Assembly: GCA_009924135.1 (NCBI GenBank)
Contig: RFSE01000002.1
Location: 26,005 to 90,004, forward strand
From: Pseudomonadota bacterium
Lineage (GTDB): Bacteria > Verrucomicrobiota > Verrucomicrobiia > Limisphaerales > SXTU01
DNA: 64,000 nucleotides
Direction of reading: 5' to 3'
Shown here: piece by piece, positions 7,685 through 16,242 of the stretch
How the letters are laid out: the number at the start of each line of letters is the position of its first letter
Position numbering within the stretch: the first letter of the stretch is position 1
Translations under genes and position numbers: made by a program
Notes under the pieces: generated by a model
What the model saw: only the letters and a program-made list of their open reading frames with translations
What the model was told of the DNA's origin: nothing
Database searches by the model: none

Positions 7685-8665
7685 ATGGACCTCCTGCACG
7701 CCCTCAGTTCGAACTTGCTCTCGCCCGCCGTCCTGTTCTTCGCGCTCGGCCTGCTCGCCGCGCTGCTGAAGACCGACCTCAAATTCCCCGAAAGCCTGTA
7801 CGCCAGTCTGACGATTTACCTGCTCGTCGCCATCGGGTTCAAGGGCGGCGTCGCCATCAACGAAGCCGGCATTGGCAAGGTCTGGCTCCCGGCGCTGGCC
7901 GCCATGACGCTCGGTGCCCTCATCCCCCTCTGGACTTACCCGCTGCTGCGCTTCGGCGGGAAGTTCACGCCCGTGGACGCCGCCGCCATCGCAGCCCACT
8001 ACGGGTCCGTAAGTGCCGTGACGTTCATTGCAGCTACGAACTATCTGAAAGCCGTCAACCAGCCCTACGAAAGCTACGCCACGGCCTTTCTCGCCGTGAT
8101 GGAATCCCCCGCCATCCTGGTAGGCGTGGTGCTGGGCAAACTGGCCACCAGCCAGAGTGGACCGCCGGACCGGGCCGCCTTGAAGGCCGCGCTGCACGAA
8201 GCCATTTTCGGACGCAGCATCTTCCTGCTCGTCGGCGCGCTGGTCGTCGGAGCCTTGTGCGGCAAGCCGGGCATGGACAAGGTGGAGTCCTTCTTCGTCA
8301 CGCCCTTTCAAGGTGTGCTTGCGCTGTTTCTGCTGGAAATGGGGCTGGTCGCCGGACGGCGACTGGACGACCTGCGGAAGGTCGGGCCTTTCCTGCTCGG
8401 TTTTGGCGTGGTGATGCCGCTGCTACACGGTGCCCTGGGCGTGTATCTGGGCCGGTGCGCAGGCTTGGAACTCGGCGGCGCAACCTTGCTCGGCGTGCTC
8501 GCCGCGAGCGCCAGTTACATTGCCGCCCCGGCGGCCATCCGCATGTCGCTGCCGGAGGCGAACCCGACCTACTACCTCACCGCCTCGCTGGCCATCACCT
8601 TCCCGTTCAACATTACGCTCGGAATTCCGGTTTACTTCGCCCTGGCCCGCTGGCTTTACTCATGA
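7685..8665 (+). CDS. sbtA: Sodium-dependent bicarbonate transporter SbtA
   Basis: The 326-aa membrane protein has about ten hydrophobic segments and begins MDLLHALSSNLLSPAVLFFALG, then LLKTDLKFPESLYASLTIYLLVAIGFKGG. This is the conserved SbtA (DUF897) N-terminus. The family imports HCO3- with Na+ and is inhibited by the PII-like protein SbtB. The next gene overlaps its stop codon by 4 bp (ATGA) and encodes exactly such a protein. Together with the upstream secreted carbonic anhydrase it forms a three-gene inorganic-carbon uptake operon. Confidence 0.94.
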   Translation: MDLLHALSSNLLSPAVLFFALGLLAALLKTDLKFPESLYASLTIYLLVAIGFKGGVAINEAGIGKVWLPALAAMTLGALIPLWTYPLLRFGGKFTPVDAAAIAAHYGSVSAVTFIAATNYLKAVNQPYESYATAFLAVMESPAILVGVVLGKLATSQSGPPDRAALKAALHEAIFGRSIFLLVGALVVGALCGKPGMDKVESFFVTPFQGVLALFLLEMGLVAGRRLDDLRKVGPFLLGFGVVMPLLHGALGVYLGRCAGLELGGATLLGVLAASASYIAAPAAIRMSLPEANPTYYLTASLAITFPFNITLGIPVYFALARWLYS

Positions 8666-8970
8666 ACATGACCACGCACCCGATGAAACTAGTTACCATT
8701 GTCTGCGAATCCCACGCCCGCGAGGCCGTCACGAAACTCCTCCGGGAGACCGGTGCTCACGGGTGGACACTCTTCCCCGTGGAAGGTGACGGCGCGCATG
8801 GCAAACGTCCGGCGGACATCCCGGAGTTTGCCAATGTACAGATCGAAGTCATCGTGCCGCCGGAGGTGGCCAACGCCCTGATCGAACGGTTGGGCTGCGA
8901 ATTTTTCCCGCGCTATGCGATGATTGCCTTCGAGTCCGACGTACGCGTGCTGCGCCCGGGGAAGTTTTAA
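8662..8970 (+). CDS. sbtB: PII-like regulator SbtB
   Basis: The real gene is the last 103 codons of a longer ORF-track frame (8257..8970). It starts at the ATG that overlaps the sbtA stop. The 102-aa product contains KLVTIVCESHAREAVTKLLRE, a glycine-rich T-loop region (VEGDGAHGKRPADIPEF) and IEVIVPPEVANALIERLGCEFFPRYAMIAFESDVRVLRPGKF, a ferredoxin-like PII fold. SbtB binds adenine nucleotides including cAMP and plugs SbtA. The C-terminal redox R-loop with two cysteines seen in some cyanobacterial SbtB is absent here. ATGs at 8668 and 8683 are alternative starts. Confidence 0.88.
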   Translation: MNMTTHPMKLVTIVCESHAREAVTKLLRETGAHGWTLFPVEGDGAHGKRPADIPEFANVQIEVIVPPEVANALIERLGCEFFPRYAMIAFESDVRVLRPGKF

Positions 8971-8984
8971 CCCAAAGCAGGCGA

Positions 8985-9015
8985 GGGTGGCACGTGCCCG
9001 TGGCCTGAGCCACCC
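8985..9015 (+). terminator. Hairpin after the carbonic anhydrase-sbtAB operon
   Basis: GGGTGGC at 8985-8991 pairs with GCCACCC at 9009-9015, 15 bp after the sbtB stop. No clear T-tract follows, so it is a weak intrinsic-terminator candidate or an RNA-stabilising structure. The rest of 8971-9162 holds the leader shared with the pseudogene copy at 5478. Confidence 0.4.
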
Positions 9016-9162
9016 ACCGGCTTCACCGGTTCTCCCGCAGAGTTCGGGTTTTGCAAACCTTGTCCACAGTGGTAGCAACACCTGCAAGCAACTGGGCTGC
9101 GCACTTTTGCGCGGCGGCTGGTTTTGGTTTGCGGGTCCGGCGAATTTTTGCATCCTTACCTC

Positions 9163-11298
9163 ATGCATGTGCTGCCGATCTTTCCCGGCGTCTTCTACAT
9201 TTCCACCGGCGGCCACTCATTGCTGGCCGGCTGTCCGCCTGAAATCGTCAAGGTGCTGATGCAGCGCGGGCTCAAGGCCCCCAATGTCATCCTGTTGCCG
9301 GACCGGCCGGTGAGCCACGGCGAGTCACAGGTCGCCGTGGAGTTTCCGCTCTACCATCACCTCTTCTTCGGCGGCAAACAGCGCAAGGAGGAGCCGCTCC
9401 TGCTCCTGGGCAACGCCCGCCGCGTCCAGGCTGCGCGGGACCTCCTAGAATTGACGCTGTTCGGTCCCGACGCGAAACAGATGGAAGCGTGGGGCATGAC
9501 CGCGCAACAGGCGGATGAGCTGTCGAAGGAAACGCGCTCGTTCCAGCTCAAGGACAAGCAAGGCAAGGTCCTGCCCTTGGACGCCATGGTCACGACGCAG
9601 GTGCTGGGCGAGGAGGCGGTGAACCTGGGCTGGTGCATCGTCCGGCGCGTCGAGCCGAACCGGTTTGAAATCGCCGCTGAAGGCCACACCAAGATCATTG
9701 ATCTCACGCTGGATCAAGAACAGTCGCCGCCCTATCCGGTCAACACCGACCTGACGCCCGGCACGCTGATCAAGCTCGGCTTGGAAGTGCTCGGCGGCTC
9801 GACCGGCTTCAGCGCCACCCAGGCGTCGTCGGGCTTCGCGCTGTGTCACAACGGCAATTACATGCTGGTGGATGCCATCCCGTACATGAACGCCCACCTC
9901 CGGGCCCGGGGCATCGCCCGCAACCAGATCCACTCGATCTTCCTGAGCCACATCCACGACGACCACTGCAACCTGCTTTCCCTGCTCCAGTACAGCCGCC
10001 GGATCAACCTGCTGACGACCCCGCTCATCTACCGCATGATGCTGCGGAAGCTCGCCCTGTCGATGGATCACCCGGAGGAAAGCCTTCAAGAATACTTCAA
10101 CTTCATTCCCCTGGAGCCGGGTCGTGAGGAAAACTTCTTCGGTCTCCGGATCACCCCCTTCTATTCCAGCCACAGCATTCCGACCATTGGTGCGTATTTC
10201 GAGACGACGCACTCCGGGAAGGACTGCCGCATCATCTTCACCAGTGACACCCAGGCCCTGGCCGACCTCAAACGCCTCGAACGCAGCGGGGTCATCACGC
10301 AGGAACGTTACCAGCAGATCGCTGAACTCTACCGCCAGCCTGCCCAGCTCCTCCTGGCGGACGGCGGCGAAGGCTTGATCCACGGAAACCCGAATGACGC
10401 CAGCAATTCGCCGGCCGACCGCATCGTCTTCCTGCATCTGGACAGCCTCTCGGAGAAATTCCAGGCCCACTTCGGCACGGCAACCAGCGGCAAACGGTTC
10501 AACCTCCTGCACGGGGAAACGGATTACAACCTCACCCACACCATTGAATTCCTGCTCGAATACTTCCCGAGCATGCCGCCGATCTGGATTTCCAACCTGC
10601 TGGCCAACCAGCGCGTAATGAAGTACAACGCGGGGGACATCATCATCCGTGAAGGCATCCGGTCCGAGGGCTACGTTTACATGATTCTCACCGGCTACGC
10701 GCAGGTGATCCACCACGACGGCGAGCGTCGTCACCTGCTGGCCCAGATGGAAGCCGGCGAACTGATCGGTGAAATGGCCGTCATCATGGGCCACGGTCAA
10801 CGAAATGCCTCCGTGGTGGCGCTCAGCCCCATGACGGTCACGGCCTTCGCAGAAAGCTCCTTCCGCGAATTCATCCGCCACCAGCGGTGTGAAGCCCAGC
10901 TCCGGGCGCTCTGGCAAAAGCGCGAGCTACTGCAATCCTTCGCCTGCGTCCGCACGCTCCAGCAGCCGGTGCTGCGCGAGCTGGCGCGACTGGCCTCCTT
11001 GGAGAGCCTGCCCTCCGCCAACGGGCCGCGAAAATTCTCCACCTTCTGCCCGCCCGGCAGCCTCATGCTGCCGCTGGGCGAGGGGTTGGAAATCCAACGC
11101 GGCGGCGAGATCGAGATCGTCGAGCCCAACACCACGCCGGTGCATTGCGCGGCGGACATGGTGCTGCTGACGGAGGCGGAACTCCAATTCCTGCTCCTCG
11201 GTCCCGAGGCGGCAACGGAACTGCGGCAACGCATTCCCGCCTTCCGGTTCTTCTGGGAAGAAACGCTCGGACTGCCGCTGCCGCTGCCAGGCGCGTAG
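9163..11298 (+). CDS. Metallo-beta-lactamase fold protein with cyclic nucleotide-binding domain
   Basis: The ATG at 9163 gives 711 aa (MHVLPIFPGVFYISTGGH...); the track start 13 codons upstream is not needed. Residues 1-200 form an N-terminal region I cannot assign. Residues about 210-470 are a metallo-beta-lactamase fold with the zinc motif HIHDDH (263-268) and later SSHSIPTIGAYFE and FTSDTQ. Residues about 480-600 are a cNMP-binding/Crp-like sensor domain (YNAGDIIIREGIRSEGYVY, then GELIGEMAVIMG). The final 100 residues resemble a degenerate second sensor region. A hydrolase gated by cAMP or cGMP is a reasonable inference; the substrate is unknown. Part of its 5' end has been duplicated and has decayed at 5478. 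Confidence 0.85.
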   Translation: MHVLPIFPGVFYISTGGHSLLAGCPPEIVKVLMQRGLKAPNVILLPDRPVSHGESQVAVEFPLYHHLFFGGKQRKEEPLLLLGNARRVQAARDLLELTLFGPDAKQMEAWGMTAQQADELSKETRSFQLKDKQGKVLPLDAMVTTQVLGEEAVNLGWCIVRRVEPNRFEIAAEGHTKIIDLTLDQEQSPPYPVNTDLTPGTLIKLGLEVLGGSTGFSATQASSGFALCHNGNYMLVDAIPYMNAHLRARGIARNQIHSIFLSHIHDDHCNLLSLLQYSRRINLLTTPLIYRMMLRKLALSMDHPEESLQEYFNFIPLEPGREENFFGLRITPFYSSHSIPTIGAYFETTHSGKDCRIIFTSDTQALADLKRLERSGVITQERYQQIAELYRQPAQLLLADGGEGLIHGNPNDASNSPADRIVFLHLDSLSEKFQAHFGTATSGKRFNLLHGETDYNLTHTIEFLLEYFPSMPPIWISNLLANQRVMKYNAGDIIIREGIRSEGYVYMILTGYAQVIHHDGERRHLLAQMEAGELIGEMAVIMGHGQRNASVVALSPMTVTAFAESSFREFIRHQRCEAQLRALWQKRELLQSFACVRTLQQPVLRELARLASLESLPSANGPRKFSTFCPPGSLMLPLGEGLEIQRGGEIEIVEPNTTPVHCAADMVLLTEAELQFLLLGPEAATELRQRIPAFRFFWEETLGLPLPLPGA

Positions 11299-11386
11299 CG
11301 TCCGGTCCAATTGCCGCCCAGCAATTGGCAAGTCCCGGCGAGCCCGGCCCGGCGAACGTGAATGACGTTGGCGCAGAGGCCGGAAT

Positions 11387-12400
11387 ATGAATGCTACGCC
11401 TAACTTGACCGCCCCAACCTTGATGGACCACCGGGTGGATACGATTGCGCCTCCGATCCGGCTCCGCCGGTTGCTGGTACCGTTGGATTTTTCCGCCGCT
11501 TCGCTCCGGGCGTACCAATACGCGGTGGCGCTGGCCGGGTGTTTTGGCGGGGAACTGACCCTCCTCCACGTAGTGCCCCCGCCCGTGCTGCCCGAATGGG
11601 GATATGCCCACCTCGCGCACCGGGATGAGCTGCTCAAATCCGCCGCGGTTCGCAAGCTGGAGGATTTCGTGCGCACCCAGGGTCCAGCCGGTGAATGCGT
11701 CGGCGAGTTGCTGGTCCGCGCTGGTGACCCGCATTTGCAAATCCCCGAGGCAGCCCGGCAACTGCACGCCGACATTTTGGTCATCGCGACGCATGGAGAT
11801 TCCCCTTTGCCCCATTGCCTGCTCGGCAACACGGCGGAGGAGGTTGTCCGCCGGGCTCCCTGTCCCGTCTGGGTGGTGCCGGGCGTGACCAGCGAGGAAG
11901 CCGAACTTCAGCCCGCATTGTTTCCCCTCCGCCGCATCCTGGTGGGGACAGATTTCTCGGCCGAGTCCCGCAAGGCGCTGCGTTATGGCATTGCGCTGGC
12001 GCGGGAGTTTGATGCCACGCTGCATGTTGTCCATGTAGTGCCCACCGTGCTGCCGGCGGATGTCAGCCACCTCGCCGTGATCCTTCAGGAAGCCACCATG
12101 AAGGAAACAGCCCACCGTGAGCTGGCCCGGATGTATGCGGAGGAACTGCCCGCCGATGTGCCGGTGGTGATGACTGCGCTCTGTGGCAACCCGTTCCTCG
12201 AAATCGACATGGAAGCCCTGCGGGTCCGGGCGGGCTTGGTGGTTGTCTCCACGCACGGCCACACGGGGTTGCGCTACCTGCTGCTGGGCTGTACCGCTCA
12301 ACGGGTTGTACAGCACACTTCCGTCCCCGTGCTCGTGGTCCGCGATCAGGAACCGGAGTTCATCCCGTTGGGCAAGGTTGAAAAAGCGCTCCCGCAGTAA
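11387..12400 (+). CDS. Tandem universal stress protein (two UspA domains)
   Basis: The 337-aa protein carries two Usp domains, at residues about 25-165 and 180-325. Each opens with a beta strand ending in DFS (LLVPLDFSAASLRAYQYAV; ILVGTDFSAESRKALRYGI). Each closes with a glycine-rich segment: THGDSPLPHCLLGNTAEEVV in the first, THGHTGLRYLLLGCTAQRVV in the second. The second, with its G-2x-G-9x-G-(S/T)-like pattern, is the better candidate to bind ATP. It starts 88 bp after the MBL/cNMP gene on the same strand and may be co-transcribed with it. It converges on the methyltransferase gene 35 bp away. Confidence 0.9.
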   Translation: MNATPNLTAPTLMDHRVDTIAPPIRLRRLLVPLDFSAASLRAYQYAVALAGCFGGELTLLHVVPPPVLPEWGYAHLAHRDELLKSAAVRKLEDFVRTQGPAGECVGELLVRAGDPHLQIPEAARQLHADILVIATHGDSPLPHCLLGNTAEEVVRRAPCPVWVVPGVTSEEAELQPALFPLRRILVGTDFSAESRKALRYGIALAREFDATLHVVHVVPTVLPADVSHLAVILQEATMKETAHRELARMYAEELPADVPVVMTALCGNPFLEIDMEALRVRAGLVVVSTHGHTGLRYLLLGCTAQRVVQHTSVPVLVVRDQEPEFIPLGKVEKALPQ

Positions 12401-12435
12401 CCGGCAGTCACCCCTGAAAACAGCGGTTCATCGCC

Positions 12436-13749
12436 CTATTTCGCCGTGGGCTTCTCCGCCACCAGTTCAAAGCCCAGCAGGCTGGCCAACCGTTGCTCCC
12501 GCACGCCGTAACATACCGCGAGGTTCCTCACCCGGGCGGCCAGTTCCCCAAGATCCCCGCGCACCCGGCGCTTCACGGCGGCGATCATCAGGTTCTTCGC
12601 CGTGTGCTCGTTCGAAATGAATTCGAACACCTTTGTGTCGTAACCGGCCCATTCCAGCAAGGCGGCGCGCAGGGCGTCTGTCACGAACTCCGCCTCGCGC
12701 TCCAGCAGGATGCCATGGCGCAACGCAGCAGCCAGCGCGGGCGGCGGTACAAGTTGCGGCCGGAGTTCCCGGTGACAGCAGGGCGAGACCAGCAGCAGGC
12801 GCGCACCGGCTCCGATGCCTTGGGCCAGGGCGTCATCCGTCGCGGTGTTGCACGCGTGCAGGGCGATGAGCGCATCGGCCGCCTGGAGTTCAGTGCTGGC
12901 AATGGTGCCGGCCTGAAAGTGCAGATGCTCGAAATGGCACGCCCTTGCCACGCGGTTGCACTCCTCGACCAGTTCCGGGCGGGCCTCAATGCCTACCACC
13001 CGGCTGCCGGTGAAGAACAAATGTTCGAGCAACTGGCTCACCGCAAAGGTGAGGTAACCCTTGCCACAGCCCATGTCCACGATGGCCAGCGGGCGCTGGA
13101 TCAGCACAGTTTCGGACCGTTCCAACTCCGTCTGGCGACGCGCCCGGCGTTTCAGCCGCGCCTCTTCATCCAAGTCATCGCCGCCTTCCTCGGCCGCCAG
13201 CGGCACCATGGCGCCCTGGCCAAAGGCTTCCACCAGCAGCGGTCGCAGGACTTCAACGAACTGATTGATCTGGCGGAACTTGTCCGTCATCGCCTCCCGC
13301 ACCCGGCCGTCCGGCAGGGTTACGCCCAGTTCACGCAACCAGGGCTCGGAAGGCAGGATGCTGCGCGGCTTGGCGCGATCGTGTTCGAGGGGCGGCGCTT
13401 CTCCGTGGACGGGTTTGTGCAGCGAGATGCGGGCGGAACCGTCCTCGCGAAGGGTCAGTTCGGCTGTCCGCTCGGTGGTGAACAGGTTGGCACACAGAAA
13501 GGCGTCACTGAGCAGGTTCGCGATTTCCGTCAGGGTTTCCTCGTGTGTCAGGTTCTTGAAGATGTCCTTCGTTGCGTGCCGGTAGGTGAAGGAGACCCGC
13601 ATCCCGGCCTTCAACTGCACGGGCCGGAGGAACACGTTCTTCAAATCCGTCGAGGCATCGCGTGGCCGGCTGAGGGTGAGCTTGACGAAGATCCCACGCG
13701 AAAGCGCATCACGGAACAGGTCGAAGAGTTTGTCTTGGGCGGCAATCAT
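12436..13749 (-). CDS. Class I SAM-dependent methyltransferase (Methyltransf_32-like)
   Basis: The 437-aa protein has an N-terminal domain of about 210 residues with a DALSRGIFVKLTLSRPR start. A Rossmann methyltransferase domain follows, with motif I VDMGCGKGYLTFAVSQLL, ARPELVEECNR after strand 2, ALIALHACNTATDDAL and the distinctive LVSPCCHRELRPQL. The PCCH motif is typical of the Methyltransf_32 group, which includes proteins thought to act on RNA. The substrate is not deducible. It is divergent from eboE with about 160 bp between them. Confidence 0.82.
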   Translation of the reverse strand: MIAAQDKLFDLFRDALSRGIFVKLTLSRPRDASTDLKNVFLRPVQLKAGMRVSFTYRHATKDIFKNLTHEETLTEIANLLSDAFLCANLFTTERTAELTLREDGSARISLHKPVHGEAPPLEHDRAKPRSILPSEPWLRELGVTLPDGRVREAMTDKFRQINQFVEVLRPLLVEAFGQGAMVPLAAEEGGDDLDEEARLKRRARRQTELERSETVLIQRPLAIVDMGCGKGYLTFAVSQLLEHLFFTGSRVVGIEARPELVEECNRVARACHFEHLHFQAGTIASTELQAADALIALHACNTATDDALAQGIGAGARLLLVSPCCHRELRPQLVPPPALAAALRHGILLEREAEFVTDALRAALLEWAGYDTKVFEFISNEHTAKNLMIAAVKRRVRGDLGELAARVRNLAVCYGVREQRLASLLGFELVAEKPTAK

Positions 13750-13911
13750 GGTGGGGAGGCGGATTAAGTTTTAGAGCAAGATCAAGAGCAGGATGCGGAA
13801 GCCGTTCTTCTGGCCGGAATCCCACACCAAAGGCTACCCCTAATTTTAATCTCCGCCAAATTCCGGCGAAAGGCTGGCAGCTTGCACACCGAGTTGTTAC
13901 ACCTAGCCGCG

Positions 13912-15081
13912 ATGAAATTGAAGCACGGACTCCATCTGGCCTATTGCACCAACATCCACCGGGGTGAATCGTGGGGCCAGACCTTTGAATCGCTTCAGAA
14001 ATACGTCCTCGCTGTCCGCAACCGGCTGGGCACGAAATCACCCTATGCCATCGGCCTGCGGCTCGGGGCGGATGCGGCCCGGGAGCTGAGTGAACCCGCG
14101 ACGCTCACAGGGTTCCAGCGTTGGCTGGAGGCCGAGAACTGCTACGTTTTCACGATCAACGGCTTCCCCTACGGTCGCTTCCACGGAACCCGCGTTAAGG
14201 AGCAGGTCTATGCGCCGGACTGGACCATGCCGGAACGCGTGGCCTACACGAACCTGCTCTTCGACCTGCTCGGCGAAATCGTTCCGGCAGGCGTCGAGGG
14301 CAGCGTCAGCACCGTGCCGGTGTCGTTCAAGGAGTTCATCAAGAGCCCGGCGCAGGTGCGGGCGGCGCGCGAGAACCTTTGGAAGAGTGTCGAGCACATC
14401 GAGCGGGTCTCCCGGCGCACGGGCCGGACCCTCCATCTCGGGTTGGAACCGGAGCCGCTGTGCTATCTGGAAACCAGCGCGGAAGCCGTCGAGTTCATCG
14501 AACAGATGCGGGCTGACCGGCCGGGCGACCTGCGGCTTGATGAACATCTGGGGGTCAACTACGACTGCTGCCACCTCGCCCTTCAATACGAGTCGCCGCG
14601 CGAGGCATTGGGCCGCCTGCGACAGCACAAGATCAAGGTGAGCAAGCTGCACCTGAGCAATGCGCTCAAGGTGAAGCCTACCGCCGAGGTACGGCAGGCC
14701 CTGCGGTCCTTCGCGGATGAGGTGTATTTCCACCAGGTGCTGGCCCGTTCCGCCGACGGCACCATCAAGCGGCACAAGGATTTGGACGATGCGCTGGCCT
14801 TGCACAACCACCTGCCACCGGCGTTGACCGACGAGTGGCGCATCCACTTCCACATTCCGCTGCACTGTCCGCCCACGCCGCTGTTTGGCACGACGGCCGA
14901 CCACGTGCAGGGAGTGTTGGACGTGCTGAAGGAGACCCCGTCACTTTGTTCGCATCTGGAGATGGAGACCTACACCTGGGAAGTCATGCCGGCGGAGATG
15001 AAGAAACGCAACGTGGTGGACCAGCTCGTGGACGAATATCTCTGGACCATCGCTGAACTCGGCAAGCGCGGGCTGGCGTAA
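13912..15081 (+). CDS. eboE: Metabolite traffic protein EboE
   Basis: The ATG at 13912 gives 389 aa beginning MKLKHGLHLAYCTNIHRGESW, the characteristic EboE opening. The rest is a TIM-barrel of the sugar-phosphate isomerase/xylose isomerase type, with LGLEPEPLCYLET, VNYDCCHLALQYE and HFHIPLHCPPTPLFGTT supplying likely metal ligands (E, D, H). Ebo proteins help export or traffic secondary metabolites such as scytonemin precursors in cyanobacteria and ubiquinone-like compounds elsewhere. The usual neighbours eboA, eboB, eboC, eboD and eboF are not in this window, so it is an orphan. The 30 bp upstream TTG start in the track is not needed. Confidence 0.85.
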   Translation: MKLKHGLHLAYCTNIHRGESWGQTFESLQKYVLAVRNRLGTKSPYAIGLRLGADAARELSEPATLTGFQRWLEAENCYVFTINGFPYGRFHGTRVKEQVYAPDWTMPERVAYTNLLFDLLGEIVPAGVEGSVSTVPVSFKEFIKSPAQVRAARENLWKSVEHIERVSRRTGRTLHLGLEPEPLCYLETSAEAVEFIEQMRADRPGDLRLDEHLGVNYDCCHLALQYESPREALGRLRQHKIKVSKLHLSNALKVKPTAEVRQALRSFADEVYFHQVLARSADGTIKRHKDLDDALALHNHLPPALTDEWRIHFHIPLHCPPTPLFGTTADHVQGVLDVLKETPSLCSHLEMETYTWEVMPAEMKKRNVVDQLVDEYLWTIAELGKRGLA

Positions 15082-15211
15082 GCCGGTGCCCTGCGGCCGG
15101 AGCACGGGTGGTTTCCCATCTTGTTCATCCTGTCAAAGCTTCAGCACCCGGGTTGGCAGGGGAATTTGGGGCAAATAATTGAACCAGCGTGAACGCCGCG
15201 CTCCTTGCGCC

Positions 15212-15598
15212 TCAGCGCAGGCCGCCCATCACCACGACTTCGAAGATCACCAAGCCGGCCAACGCGAGCCAGAACAGCGATTCGCGCAACCGGTTGTTGG
15301 ATTGCCGGACCTCGCCCAGCCAGAACTGCAGCTTGGCCGCCCCGAGATCAATCACATCGCCGTTTCGCAGGACCAGTTCGTCAAACTCGGTACCGTTGAC
15401 GCTGGCCCGGCCCTGGCCGAGCCGGCGGAGCCGGAAACCATCGGGTACTTGAAAGTCGAGCTGGAGATGCTGTTCCCAAACGCCGGGATCGATGACCTGG
15501 AAGTCATCGCCACCGGCCCGGCCAATCGTGATCGGAAACCGGCTCGCCACAAACGCCGTTCCCGCCCGGCTGCCGTTGAGGACGCGGAGCTGGACCAT
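15212..15598 (-). CDS. Membrane-anchored FHA-domain protein
   Basis: The 128-aa protein is an FHA domain (LRVLNGSRAGTAFVASRFPITIGRAGGDDFQV, later ASVNGTEFDELVLRNGDVIDLGAAKLQF) followed by a single C-terminal membrane helix, LFWLALAGLVIFEVVVMGG. FHA domains bind phosphothreonine peptides; the GR...D and VNG motifs are present. Its ATG overlaps the stop codon of the Wza-like gene (TGATG), so it is translationally coupled to an exopolysaccharide export operon. A link between FHA signalling and capsule export is inferred from position only. Confidence 0.8.
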   Translation of the reverse strand: MVQLRVLNGSRAGTAFVASRFPITIGRAGGDDFQVIDPGVWEQHLQLDFQVPDGFRLRRLGQGRASVNGTEFDELVLRNGDVIDLGAAKLQFWLGEVRQSNNRLRESLFWLALAGLVIFEVVVMGGLR

Positions 15599-16206
15599 CA
15601 GAAGAAACGACGCGGGACGTAGATGCGGTCGCCCGGGAAGAGCGCGCGATCCAGCGACGGATTGTCAATGGCCGCCTTGCAATCCATCGTTTCCTTCAGG
15701 TCCCCCGTACGGGTGATCGTGACCTTGGTCTTGTCGCCGAACTCGCTGAAGTCACCGGCGGCAGCGATGGCTTTCAAAACGGTCAATCCCGGCGTATAAG
15801 GGTAGCGATTGGGCAGCTTCACAAAGCCGCCGACGTACACGAAACGTTCATCCTGTTTCACCGTCACCGTTATCTTCGTGTAATAATTCGGCACGTAGCG
15901 GGCGCGGATTTCCGCTTCGAGTTTCGACCGGGTCTTGCCAGCCGCGACAAAACTCTGGTCCAGATGCAGGGTGATTTTTCCGTCCTCGGAAATGACTGGA
16001 TCAGCCACCATGGGGCCGCCGGGAATATCAGCGAGGATCACCTGGATTTTTTCCCCCACGCGCAAAATATCGACGGAGTCAGCAGCGCCTGCCGCTGCGG
16101 CCGCGCCGCCAGCCGCCGACCGACCGCCCCCCGCAGAGGGGGTGTCGCACGCCATGGCGAAGCAGCAGGCGAACGCGATGGCGAGTAGTTTCCAAACGTT
16201 CTTCAT
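15598..16206 (-). CDS. Polysaccharide export lipoprotein (Wza/GumB family)
   Basis: Translation from the ATG at 16206 gives 202 aa with a lipoprotein signal peptide (KLLAIAFACCFAMAC). A Poly_export domain follows (LRVGEKIQVILADIPGG, ISEDGKITLHLDQSFVAAGKT, EIRARYVPNYYTKITVTVKQ), then a SLBB-like domain (FVYVGGFVKLPNRYPYTPGLTVLKAIAAAGDF). It ends with the typical GDRIYVPRRFF. It should form the outer-membrane or periplasmic part of the export channel that works with the Wzc-like kinase encoded 36 bp upstream. The length is short compared with E. coli Wza, closer to GumB-type proteins. Confidence 0.9.
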   Translation of the reverse strand: MKNVWKLLAIAFACCFAMACDTPSAGGGRSAAGGAAAAAGAADSVDILRVGEKIQVILADIPGGPMVADPVISEDGKITLHLDQSFVAAGKTRSKLEAEIRARYVPNYYTKITVTVKQDERFVYVGGFVKLPNRYPYTPGLTVLKAIAAAGDFSEFGDKTKVTITRTGDLKETMDCKAAIDNPSLDRALFPGDRIYVPRRFF

Positions 16207-16242
16207 GTTCAATACGGTGTCGGGTCGCAGCGGACGGGGCAA

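Noticed and set aside
8257-8661. Upstream part of the 237-aa frame that ends with sbtB
   Set aside because: It overlaps sbtA in another frame. The PII-like sequence starts at the ATG overlapping the sbtA stop.
9445-10917. 490-aa minus-strand ORF opposite the MBL/cNMP gene
   Set aside because: It is a shadow frame; the plus-strand protein has clear zinc and nucleotide-binding motifs.
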